Below are positions 1-8,190 of a stretch of 64,000 nucleotides of DNA, piece by piece (the first letter of the stretch is position 1; each line of letters opens with the position of its first letter). The notes under the pieces are model-generated. The model was not told the origin of the DNA. It did no database searches and saw only the letters and a program-made list of their open reading frames with translations. This stretch comes from Riemerella columbina. GTDB taxonomy: Bacteria > Bacteroidota > Bacteroidia > Flavobacteriales > Weeksellaceae. The stretch spans positions 1,980,715 through 2,044,714 of the forward strand of contig NZ_CP103950.1 in assembly GCF_030517065.1 (NCBI RefSeq), in the 5' to 3' direction. The position numbers were made by a program, and so were the translations under genes.

Positions 1-216
1 GCGGAGGATGTCCTCATTTTGATAATCTATCTCCACGCTAAGCCACAACTGATTTTGATGATACGCCTGCCAAAGGAGAATAGGCTCTCGCTCTGGCTGA
101 TGTTCCACCTGTAGCGACTGCCCTAATTTTGTGGGAACAGCCAATGCCAATGCGCCTTCCAGCACCATATATTCCGAAGTGAGGAGCAACTTCCCCGAAG
201 AAAAAAATGTTTCCAT
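1..216 (-). CDS. GHMP kinase N-terminus (GYDIA-type), cut by window edge
   Basis: The first 72 codons read on the minus strand give METFFSSGKLLLTSEYMVLE followed by GALALAVPTKLGQSL, which resembles the N-terminus of the Bacteroidota GYDIA-family GHMP kinases. In these bacteria that family is usually found with mevalonate-pathway genes and is thought to phosphorylate a mevalonate-pathway or similar small alcohol; the exact substrate is not shown here. An in-frame stop lies about 50 nt upstream, so the ATG at 216 is the only good start. The gene runs off the left edge, so the ATP-binding glycine-rich loop is not visible. It lies downstream of fabD but is separated from it by a strong terminator. 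Confidence 0.6.
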   Translation of the reverse strand, partial: METFFSSGKLLLTSEYMVLEGALALAVPTKLGQSLQVEHQPEREPILLWQAYHQNQLWLSVEIDYQNEDILR

Positions 217-303
217 TGGACAAAAATAATGATTTTCTACCTCATAATTGATGAGCAACAGCCTTCCTCAGCCTAAATGGGCAAATATGGGATAAAATTG
301 AAA

Positions 304-338
304 TAAAAAAAGCCTCTCTACGGTGGGTAAAGAAGCTT
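304..338 (-). terminator. Intrinsic terminator after fabD
   Basis: On the minus strand a 12-bp stem (arms at 327-338 and 310-321, all pairs closed if two G-U wobbles are allowed) with a 5-nt loop is followed by a run of T. It begins 10 nt past the fabD stop codon and should end the fabD transcript before the GHMP kinase gene. Confidence 0.85.
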
Positions 339-347
339 TGTTATGGG

Positions 348-1223
348 TTACATCGGTGAGGATACGCTCACCTCTGGATCTATTTTTTTTATCAGTCCTT
401 GTAAAGTTTTGCCTGGTCCTACTTCTATAAAAGTGGTGGCGCCATCTTTAATCATATTTTGCACCGACTGTGTCCATTTTACAGGTCCTGTCAGCTGGGC
501 AATAAGGTTTTTCTTAATTTCCGACTCATCTAAAACCGCCGTAGTGGTGATATTTTGATAAATAGGGAAACTGGCTTTTCTGAATCGGGTTTGCTCTATA
601 GCCTCTGCCAGTTGGTCTTGTGCAGGCTTCATCAACGGCGAATGGAAAGCCCCATTAACAGGGAGTAGCAACGCTCTTTTAGCACCCGCTTCTTTCATTT
701 TAACGCAAGCCTCTTCCACGGCTGGGGTTTCGCCAGAAATTACCAACTGCCCAGGGCAATTGTAATTGGCAGGCACCACAATGCCATCAATTTCTGCACA
801 AATGGCTTCCACTTTGGTATCTTCTAAGCCCAAAATAGCCGCCATAGAAGAAGGATGGGCATCGCAGGCTTTTTGCATCGCCTCGGCTCTTTGAGCGACT
901 AACTTCAAACCATCTTCAAAGGACAACACACCGCTTGCTACCAATGCCGAAAACTCGCCCAACGAGTGTCCTGCCACCATCTGAGTCCCCGTGGCATCTA
1001 TGGCTTTTACCATCGCTACCGAGTGGATAAAGATAGCGGGTTGTGTTACTTTGGTTTGTTTTAAATCTTCATCTGTGCCAGAGAACATCATTTTCAAGAT
1101 GTTAAATCCTAAAATATCGTTTGCGGATTCCATCATCTCTTTAATATCTTTACGGCTGTCGTAAAGTTCTTTCCCCATGCCTACAAACTGAGACCCCTGT
1201 CCTGGGAACACTAATGCTTTCAT
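348..1223 (-). CDS. fabD: ACP S-malonyltransferase FabD
   Basis: FabD moves the malonyl group from malonyl-CoA to acyl carrier protein in the cytoplasm and so feeds type II fatty acid synthesis. The 291-residue protein has the normal family length and all key motifs: FPGQGSQ at residues 6-12, the nucleophile elbow GHSLGE with Ser87, Arg112 in QRAEAM, and the catalytic His194 in GAFHSPLM. It lies 21 nt downstream of the LysM protein gene, in the same direction, and is closed by a strong terminator, so it is probably the last gene of the transcript. Nothing is missing or odd. Confidence 0.96.
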   Translation of the reverse strand: MKALVFPGQGSQFVGMGKELYDSRKDIKEMMESANDILGFNILKMMFSGTDEDLKQTKVTQPAIFIHSVAMVKAIDATGTQMVAGHSLGEFSALVASGVLSFEDGLKLVAQRAEAMQKACDAHPSSMAAILGLEDTKVEAICAEIDGIVVPANYNCPGQLVISGETPAVEEACVKMKEAGAKRALLLPVNGAFHSPLMKPAQDQLAEAIEQTRFRKASFPIYQNITTTAVLDESEIKKNLIAQLTGPVKWTQSVQNMIKDGATTFIEVGPGKTLQGLIKKIDPEVSVSSPM

Positions 1224-1244
1224 AATAATTGGTTGTTTTTATAT

Positions 1245-3137
1245 TTACGGTAAAAGCCTTACCACGCGGTAACCTACATTCACATAGGCGCCGCCAGACT
1301 TCACGCGTTCAAATTCAAATTTGGTTGCTAACTGGGTTTGAGATTTACCCATTTGCTTGAAAATCTCGCCTTTAGCGTTCTCTCTGGAGAGCATATCATT
1401 CACAATATCAAAACCGATCACGGCGTATTTAGATGGTGCTTTGCAATATTTATTCTGATAAGCCTTAAGCACTTCTTTCTCAAAACTACCATCGGTATTA
1501 ATTTTTCTGTCCATAATGTACACCAACGAGGCTTGGCTCAGCTCATCTACTTTCTTATCAAAAGATGGCGTGTAGAACATACTGAACGCCTTAATGCCTT
1601 TGGTTTCTTTGGCTAAATCTATGATTTTTGATGAAAATGCTGCACCCACAGCATCAGTATCATCGGCTAAAATAGCGATGACTGGTGCGCTCTGTCCCGT
1701 CATCATATTTTGCTCCAATGCGATCTCTGAAGGTTGAGCCACGATTTTAACCTCTGCATTTTTCAAGGTTTTTTGAAATTGGTTTTGGATATAGCGAGCA
1801 TTGTCCTGCGACTTGCCTGCCACAATGTAAATTTTCTGATTAGAAAACGCCTCCTTAACCTCTTTTACAATCCTATCCGCATAGATGAGTTTATCCGTTT
1901 CCGCAATGATTAAATTACTGTAGTCATACATCTCTGGGCTGTTGGCAAACGGTGCCACCACAGGGATTTGGCTCTGTTTCACATAATCTAACACCTCTAT
2001 CACATTGGATTTAAATAACGGTCCAATGATTAAATCGGTGTTTGCCGTGTTGATTTGCATTAAATTTTTCTTGAAAGAGCCTTCATTGCCAGCATCTATG
2101 ATTCTGAAATCTAACTTCTGCCCCTTTGCGGCGTTCATCTCCACCGCCAATTTAGCCCCTGCCATAAAATCTGTGGATAGGCTTCTGTACTTCGCATCGC
2201 CTGTATCAAAACCGAAGGGCAACATCAGCACCACGCTAAGGGCATCTTCATTTTTCTTGATATACGCTGGGTTGAGTTTCTTTATTTTAAGCACCATTCC
2301 TGCTTTCAAGCCATCGGCAAGTTGAGGGTTGAGGCGCATCAATTCTTCTAAATCAACATCAAAACGGTTAAGAATTCCGAAAATGGTATCGCCACTTTGC
2401 ACGGTATATGTCACATAATCATCTTGTGTACTTGTGGTGCTATAAGTCTGTTCTGGAGCGGCCTTGGTAGGTGCTGGCGCTTGGTTTTCAGCATATCTTA
2501 CCTTAATCACATCGCCTACTTTTAGCCCTGTTTCTTCTAACCCTGGGTTGAGGGCGAATAAATCTTTTCGGCTGATTTTAAAACGGCGACTGATTTTATA
2601 ATAATTGTCTTTTGGCTGCACTTGATATTCATCTGCACCAATGGGCCTTTGCTCCGAGGCTGGTTGCGTTTCCACAGGTTGCGTATTGACCTCTTCCGAA
2701 GTGATCGTAGTCACTGGTGTCTGCGCCCTTTGGTCAGCATATTGGTTGATTTTATCCAACGGCAAAGTCACTTCTTCACCGATTTTCATCTCTAAACGAG
2801 GGTTGAGCGCTCTAAGCTCCGCCTCCGAAATGTGGTACTGTCTCGTAATGCCATAAATGGTCTGTTTAGGCTGTAGGATAATGGTTCCTGTCTTCACCGA
2901 AGTGCTGGTTTTCGTAGGTTGTGCTGTGGTTTTGGCGGCGCCTTTCCCCACTTTAATGACTTGTCCTATTTGGAGTGTTCCGTCCTTAATTTCTGGATTG
3001 AGACGGTACAAATCTTGAAGCGAAAGTCCATATTTTCTGGAAATAGAATATGGGGTTTCCTTTTCCGAAACGGTATGTGTTTGAGCCTGCATCCAAAAGC
3101 TCAATAGAAAAAGCGGTGCTATCAATATTTTTTTCAT
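1245..3137 (-). CDS. LysM-repeat protein with periplasmic-binding-protein-like domain
   Basis: A 630-residue exported protein. The chosen start (MKKILIAPLFLLSFWMQAQ) gives a clean signal peptide; an ATG six codons upstream would add charged residues and is less likely. Four LysM repeats follow at about residues 20-65, 85-127, 170-215 and 242-286, each with the usual LNP centre, so the N-terminal half should bind peptidoglycan. The C-terminal half (from about 300) has the alternating pattern of a type I periplasmic-binding-protein fold (LPFGFD, IIGPLF, PVVAPF), like LysM/ABC-substrate-binding fusions of Flavobacteria. The ligand is unknown. It lies between bshC and fabD with gaps of 36 and 21 nt. 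Confidence 0.85.
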   Translation of the reverse strand: MKKILIAPLFLLSFWMQAQTHTVSEKETPYSISRKYGLSLQDLYRLNPEIKDGTLQIGQVIKVGKGAAKTTAQPTKTSTSVKTGTIILQPKQTIYGITRQYHISEAELRALNPRLEMKIGEEVTLPLDKINQYADQRAQTPVTTITSEEVNTQPVETQPASEQRPIGADEYQVQPKDNYYKISRRFKISRKDLFALNPGLEETGLKVGDVIKVRYAENQAPAPTKAAPEQTYSTTSTQDDYVTYTVQSGDTIFGILNRFDVDLEELMRLNPQLADGLKAGMVLKIKKLNPAYIKKNEDALSVVLMLPFGFDTGDAKYRSLSTDFMAGAKLAVEMNAAKGQKLDFRIIDAGNEGSFKKNLMQINTANTDLIIGPLFKSNVIEVLDYVKQSQIPVVAPFANSPEMYDYSNLIIAETDKLIYADRIVKEVKEAFSNQKIYIVAGKSQDNARYIQNQFQKTLKNAEVKIVAQPSEIALEQNMMTGQSAPVIAILADDTDAVGAAFSSKIIDLAKETKGIKAFSMFYTPSFDKKVDELSQASLVYIMDRKINTDGSFEKEVLKAYQNKYCKAPSKYAVIGFDIVNDMLSRENAKGEIFKQMGKSQTQLATKFEFERVKSGGAYVNVGYRVVRLLP

Positions 3138-3173
3138 CGTTCTAAAATAGACCACAAAAATACATTTTTCAGA

Positions 3174-4754
3174 TTAAATAGCACAAACTATCAGCTCAGA
3201 ATTATCAGCATTGAGCAATTGATAACAGGTTTGGAGCCATTTTTCGCCTTGATTTTTGTAAAATGTGCTGAAATTATACTGGCGCTCTTGCCACTGTTGG
3301 TTGGGTGAAATTTCTTCTTTTAGCCTTAATAGCCAGTCTAATTGCTCTGCATTTTTGAGGCGTTCAGCTTTTAGAAGGCGTTTTTTCATCCTTTCGTAAG
3401 TTTTCAGTTGGCGGGTTTCTTCGGCTTCTACTAAATTATAAAATGTTTTTTCAGTCAGAGCGGCTTGCGTTTTCAACTCATCAAAACCTTGTTGTAGCAA
3501 GCGTTGTTTTTCATCAATCAAAGTGGAAAGTGGCGTTGCATCCAATAGTTTTTGATTGAATAGCGCCTGAACATCGTTAAGGAAATCTTCCACCTGCCAG
3601 CCTGATTTTTCCACTTTTTTTGCTGTTTTCTCAGAAATAAACAACAAAGAATGGCGAGGTACCAAAGTTGGAAAATTAAGACCTGCCGCTTTAAAATAGT
3701 TCACCAGCTCCAGCCAATAAGCCACCTCAGCATTGCCGCCCACATAAGCAATATTGGGGAGTACCGTTTCCTGATAGGCAGGGCGGAGAAGGGCATTGGG
3801 ACTAAAACGCTCTGGATAACGCTCTAATTCCAACATCATCTCTTCCTCCGAAAATTGAATTGGCGTATCCACAACATGGTAACCACTATTTGTTTTTTCT
3901 ATTCTATTTCTCGTTTCCGATAGGTAGAATAAATTGATTTCTCGTGGATTAACCTGCACTTTGCCGTACTCTGCGGAGAGAAATTCTACAGTTTCGGTGG
4001 TGGTTTTCTCTAAAGTTTGATGCTGTAATTCCTCTTTGAAGAGCGGTATCATTTGGGTTTTGAGTTGTCGCTCATCGCCGTCTAACAAGAGTAAACCATA
4101 CGCCGAAAAGAGCTCTTGAGCCAAAATTCTAATCGATTGGGTTAGTGTATTTTCTACACGATACACCCGCTGCATCCATTGTATTAAAGTCGCGCCCAAA
4201 GGTTCATCTTTAAAATCTTCCGCAAACTGCGCCACAAAATCTGGATGCTCCACTTTAATGCGCCCCACAGCACCACCCGCTTTGGCATTGAGCTCATAAT
4301 AATGCTCTGGTGTTCTAAAATGGTTAATTTCCTCAAAATCATGATCTTCCGTTGCCATCCAAAATATCGGTACAAAATGATATTCTGGATAATAATTTTT
4401 AAGATATTCGCAAGTTTTAATGGTTTGTAATATCTTATAGATAAAAAACACGGGACCTGTAAATAAATTCAGCTGATGCCCTGTGGTTACTGTAAAAGTG
4501 TTGTCTTCCAACAATAAATCCAGGTGATTCTGTTGTAAATCTGAAAGCGGAATTCCTTGATATTGCTGGGTTATCACACGGTGTAGAACCTCCCGCTGTT
4601 GCGGTGTGTAGAATTTTGATTTGTTTTGTATCGTGGATTTTATCGTGTCTAAATTGAAGCGATAAGGCTCAAAATCTTCCCACCGACCATTTAAGAAATC
4701 TTTAATAATCGGGGGAATACTTTGGATATTTTGAAAAGGAATGCGTGTGACCAT
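3174..4754 (-). CDS. bshC: Bacillithiol biosynthesis cysteine-adding enzyme BshC
   Basis: BshC is the proposed last enzyme of bacillithiol synthesis, joining cysteine to glucosaminyl-malate to make the low-molecular-weight thiol that replaces glutathione in many Firmicutes and Bacteroidota. The 526-residue protein has the family length. The hallmark TVTTGHQLNLFTGP at residues 88-101 and a later YVGGNAEVAYW are clear family signatures, and the C-terminus holds the family's long helical coiled-coil segment. ATG at 4754 is preferred over the TTG one codon upstream. It follows the porin gene by 24 nt. Its pathway partner bshA is at 26344-27480; no bshB is in the window. Confidence 0.94.
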   Translation of the reverse strand: MVTRIPFQNIQSIPPIIKDFLNGRWEDFEPYRFNLDTIKSTIQNKSKFYTPQQREVLHRVITQQYQGIPLSDLQQNHLDLLLEDNTFTVTTGHQLNLFTGPVFFIYKILQTIKTCEYLKNYYPEYHFVPIFWMATEDHDFEEINHFRTPEHYYELNAKAGGAVGRIKVEHPDFVAQFAEDFKDEPLGATLIQWMQRVYRVENTLTQSIRILAQELFSAYGLLLLDGDERQLKTQMIPLFKEELQHQTLEKTTTETVEFLSAEYGKVQVNPREINLFYLSETRNRIEKTNSGYHVVDTPIQFSEEEMMLELERYPERFSPNALLRPAYQETVLPNIAYVGGNAEVAYWLELVNYFKAAGLNFPTLVPRHSLLFISEKTAKKVEKSGWQVEDFLNDVQALFNQKLLDATPLSTLIDEKQRLLQQGFDELKTQAALTEKTFYNLVEAEETRQLKTYERMKKRLLKAERLKNAEQLDWLLRLKEEISPNQQWQERQYNFSTFYKNQGEKWLQTCYQLLNADNSELIVCAI

Positions 4755-4778
4755 CAATAGTTAATTTTTCTCTTAGTT

Positions 4779-6695
4779 TTAATAAAACAAATACCATACA
4801 ATGCCCAAATTTAAACGAAAATCCGTAATGGGATAATAGGGGGCGGTATAAGATTGATTTTTCATAAAAGTGGTGTTAAAATGCTGTGCCTCAGCGTAAA
4901 TCAGCATTCTTTTCACTTTCATATTAAAGTAAGCACTCGCAATGGGCTGCCCACCTATGCTGTAACTTTGAGCGTTAGGAAGTCCAAATTCATTAAGCAT
5001 AGGGAGATAAACTCGGGAGTTGAATTTTGAAAAATAGTAGATCTTAAGCCCTGTTTGGATATCGGCAGCCTTTTTAAATGCTGGCGTTTGGAAGTAGAAA
5101 TGTAACCGCCCAATAAAATTCGGCATTGGGAATAAATCTGTATTAGACAGCGCCGACTGCACCAAAATCTTCGGATTTAAGTGAAATTTGCCATATTTGA
5201 GCGTCGTTTCGCCTCCAATTTGAGAAATATTAAGCGCTGTTCCGCTCTGTTGTGGCTGCCCCAGAGCATCAAAATAAGTGTAGTGGTCTACCCTAAAATA
5301 TTTTGCAGACACTTGTGTACCCCACCATTTGAGCTTCAACCTACCGCCAATTTCTAAGGTATTTTCATTTTTAAAATCGGTGAGTTGGTAGTTGAAATTC
5401 TCATATGGCGAGCTATTGACCAACGCATTAAAACTGGGTGCCACTGACTGGAAATTAGCCTCTGCATCTAAAAAATAATCTTTAATCGGTTCAAAACTAA
5501 GCGCATTTGCCGTTCTCAAATAGGTTCCAAAAGCGTTCCCCTTAGAAAATTCCAAGAAGGAATTCAGCCGTAATTTGTCCCAAAGATTGATATCCAAATG
5601 CCCCACAGCTCCCAAGCGATTTTCCTGCATCAACTGGTCTTTGAGTGGGTTGGTCGTTCCCAATTGCAAGTGCTGATGGCGCAGCCCTGCATCTAATTTA
5701 AATCGGGGATCATCCCAAAGTAAACTCACGGTATTGCTTAGATTTTCTGAATATTTTCGGCTCCCCAAAGGCATTCCTGATAGCACTTGCCCTCCGCCTT
5801 GATTCTGCCAATACGCCTCCGCTGTGGAGAGGTTAAAATCGTATTTGTTGCCTTGATGATAAATGGTATGCCTCAGTTTAAACGGAAATTTTTCGCTACT
5901 CAATGGGCGGAATTCGTGGCTGTAATAATATCTTCTGTATGAAAATCGGCTATCTGATGCCGAGAGATTGACCTCTAAATTTTCTCTATTTTTAAAGCGA
6001 GAATCGTTAAGAAACTGGTCTAAACTGTTGATGCCGCCATTTTCTTCCGCATTGATATTCTGATGGGTGTAGTGGGCGTAGGCTTCATATTTTTTATTTT
6101 TGGAAAGGTAGTGGGCGGAAATCGTAAAGCGGTTATTTGCCGCCAAACTTCGGCGATAGAAGCCCTTGGAACGCAAACCTGAATATTCTACTGCAAAATT
6201 GAAATTTTGCCCTATATTTTGGGTATAAGTGGATTGGAGAGCGCCGCCATTGTTCACGCCATTGTGGTAAACAAAGGCTGTGGTAGGCGTTTTCACATCG
6301 TAATAAAGGATGTCATCAATGTCTTTAATAATGTGGAATTTATTGGTGGGCAATAGGTTTAAATTCTGTTCTTCATTGGTGCTAAATACCAAATCCTGAA
6401 AGCCTAAACCGATATTTAAAAACGGAATTTTCCCAAAATTGTCCTGATTATTATACTGGGTAAAGCGCTCATATTGGTTGATGGTAAAAGCGGTATCAAA
6501 GGTTTTATAGTTACCGAGCCTTGTTTTAAATTGGTAATCTTGGGCGGTTGGGATGAAAACGACCGTAGAATCTCGGCGCCCGCTATCCACCACCAACGAG
6601 TCTTCGTTTAGTTTTGTATTACCATCTGCAGATCTTAAAACCTGCGCTTTAATATTGGAAATCCACAATAGTAGGATAAAAAAAATGTACCTCAT
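4779..6695 (-). CDS. Putative outer membrane porin, Porin_10 family
   Basis: A 638-residue protein with a signal peptide (MRYIFFILLLWISNIKAQ), a short Ser/Asp-rich linker and then many amphipathic beta strands with aromatic girdle residues, ending in the strand LNLGIVWYLFY with a terminal aromatic residue, as expected for an outer membrane barrel. The order of conserved pieces (FIPTAQDYQFKTRLGNYKTF, NFGKIPFLNIGLGFQDLVF) fits the Bacteroidota Porin_10 family; the transported solute is unknown. The start codon and first codons lie inside a terminator-like hairpin (6678-6713), so expression may depend on read-through from the SusC/SusD genes or on unfolding of that hairpin. Confidence 0.82.
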   Translation of the reverse strand: MRYIFFILLLWISNIKAQVLRSADGNTKLNEDSLVVDSGRRDSTVVFIPTAQDYQFKTRLGNYKTFDTAFTINQYERFTQYNNQDNFGKIPFLNIGLGFQDLVFSTNEEQNLNLLPTNKFHIIKDIDDILYYDVKTPTTAFVYHNGVNNGGALQSTYTQNIGQNFNFAVEYSGLRSKGFYRRSLAANNRFTISAHYLSKNKKYEAYAHYTHQNINAEENGGINSLDQFLNDSRFKNRENLEVNLSASDSRFSYRRYYYSHEFRPLSSEKFPFKLRHTIYHQGNKYDFNLSTAEAYWQNQGGGQVLSGMPLGSRKYSENLSNTVSLLWDDPRFKLDAGLRHQHLQLGTTNPLKDQLMQENRLGAVGHLDINLWDKLRLNSFLEFSKGNAFGTYLRTANALSFEPIKDYFLDAEANFQSVAPSFNALVNSSPYENFNYQLTDFKNENTLEIGGRLKLKWWGTQVSAKYFRVDHYTYFDALGQPQQSGTALNISQIGGETTLKYGKFHLNPKILVQSALSNTDLFPMPNFIGRLHFYFQTPAFKKAADIQTGLKIYYFSKFNSRVYLPMLNEFGLPNAQSYSIGGQPIASAYFNMKVKRMLIYAEAQHFNTTFMKNQSYTAPYYPITDFRLNLGIVWYLFY

Positions 6696-6713
6696 AATGA
6701 TTTTATGAGGTAC
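6678..6713 (-). terminator. Terminator-like hairpin overlapping the porin start codon
   Basis: On the minus strand there is a perfect 11-bp stem (arms 6703-6713 and 6687-6697) with a 5-nt loop, followed after one base by eight T (6685-6678). It starts 17 nt after the SusD-like stop codon and has the form of an intrinsic terminator. The 3' arm contains the porin ATG (6695-6693), and the T run encodes residues I-F-F of its signal peptide. It may therefore act as a terminator, as a translational block, or as both. Confidence 0.7.
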
Positions 6714-6729
6714 AAATTTAGGGAAAATA

Positions 6730-8178
6730 TTAATATCCAGGATTCTGCTTTAGATCCTTATTAATATTTATTTCACTCTGAGGGATTGGCCATTGCCAGT
6801 AGTTAGATGAAGCTGGTAAATTTTGTTTACTGTTTGGATTACCAGACCCATCAGCATAAGGTCCTTTACCACTTCTTTGTACTGAAAGACCTAATCTCTT
6901 AAGTGTATAGAATCTATCTGCCTCAAAAGCTAACTCTAATCTTCTTTCTTTCAAAATTGCATCTAGTAAATCATTACCTGACTCATTACCTATAGTATAA
7001 TTTTGATACCTATTAGTTCTTAATGCATTAAGCATCTCTAATGCTAATTGAGCATCTCCTTTTCTATAAGCCGCTTCTGCTACATTTAAATACACCTCTG
7101 CGGTTCTTAGATATTTTACATCAACCACATTATCTGGTCTATTTTGTCCCGCATTCTGATACTTAACTACAACATTATAGCTATTGTTATTATATACAGT
7201 AGTTTTAATATATGTAGATTTTCTAACATCATCATTACTGTACATATCATACAAATCCTTTTCTACGGCATACTCTGCTTTTATTCCTTTTTTGCCAAAA
7301 TCTTGTTGAAATACAGTACCTACGCCAATATTATCTAATAGTGAATTACTAAACTTCAACAATACTCCTGTAGCGTCATCCTCTGTGAAAATTTTATTAA
7401 AAGAATTCAATGAGCCTGGATCATCAACAATAGCAAGAGATTTCTTACCTGCTTCAATAGCCTTATCGTATTCTCCCATATACAAATATACTCTAGATAA
7501 TAACCCTAATACAGCTTCCTTAGTGAATCTATTTTTATCAGGAGACTTTATTGTAAGGTGTTCTGCTGCAAACTCTAAGTCAGAAACTATCTTCTCATAT
7601 ACTTGAGAAACATTTAAGTCTCTAGTAGTATATGTCTCAGGAGCAAACTCTGTCAGATAAGCAATCCCTAAAGAAGCATTAGCATCTGAAGATTGAGTAG
7701 GTATTTTACAATAGGATCTTACAATATCAAAATGCCATAAAGCTCTTAGAGCTCTCGCCTCAGCTTCTACATTTGTTCTAAACTCTCCCGTGGGTAGATT
7801 ATTTAAATATTTTAGGACTGTATTAGCTCTATTAACAGAAAGATAAGCATTTGTGTATACCCCTGTTACTCCTGCGTTAGTAGGAGTTATATTCCAAACA
7901 TATGTAGAAGAATTAGAATATCTCCCATCTGGAGATAAGATTAAGTTATCCGTAAATATATCCGTAATACCTAATAAATTGCCTGTATCTCCAGAATAAT
8001 TAAGTCTACCCTGTGCATATGAAGATAAAAGCGCCCCTGTAAAATTACTTGGATCCTGAAAAGCAACTTCATCATTTACTTTAGAGTATGAGTTTTGGTC
8101 TAATTCTCTATCACAAGATACCGATATTAATGATAAAGGTATTGCTAGTAATGCTATTTTTATTATATTTTTATTCAT
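6730..8178 (-). CDS. SusD/RagB-family nutrient-binding outer membrane lipoprotein
   Basis: A surface lipoprotein that caps a SusC-type transporter and binds its ligand, usually a glycan or peptide. The 482-residue protein has a lipoprotein signal with the likely lipidated Cys22 (ISVSC) followed by DRELDQNSYSKVNDEVAFQD, typical of the family N-terminus, and TPR-like helices such as EVYLNVAEAAYRKGD. The C-terminus WQWPIPQSEININKDLKQNPGY is the standard SusD ending. It is 12 nt downstream of the SusC-like gene. No glycoside hydrolase or sulfatase lies beside it, so the ligand cannot be guessed. The gene is AT-rich (sampled lines near 33% GC). Confidence 0.95.
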   Translation of the reverse strand: MNKNIIKIALLAIPLSLISVSCDRELDQNSYSKVNDEVAFQDPSNFTGALLSSYAQGRLNYSGDTGNLLGITDIFTDNLILSPDGRYSNSSTYVWNITPTNAGVTGVYTNAYLSVNRANTVLKYLNNLPTGEFRTNVEAEARALRALWHFDIVRSYCKIPTQSSDANASLGIAYLTEFAPETYTTRDLNVSQVYEKIVSDLEFAAEHLTIKSPDKNRFTKEAVLGLLSRVYLYMGEYDKAIEAGKKSLAIVDDPGSLNSFNKIFTEDDATGVLLKFSNSLLDNIGVGTVFQQDFGKKGIKAEYAVEKDLYDMYSNDDVRKSTYIKTTVYNNNSYNVVVKYQNAGQNRPDNVVDVKYLRTAEVYLNVAEAAYRKGDAQLALEMLNALRTNRYQNYTIGNESGNDLLDAILKERRLELAFEADRFYTLKRLGLSVQRSGKGPYADGSGNPNSKQNLPASSNYWQWPIPQSEININKDLKQNPGY

Positions 8179-8190
8179 TTTTCTATGTTT

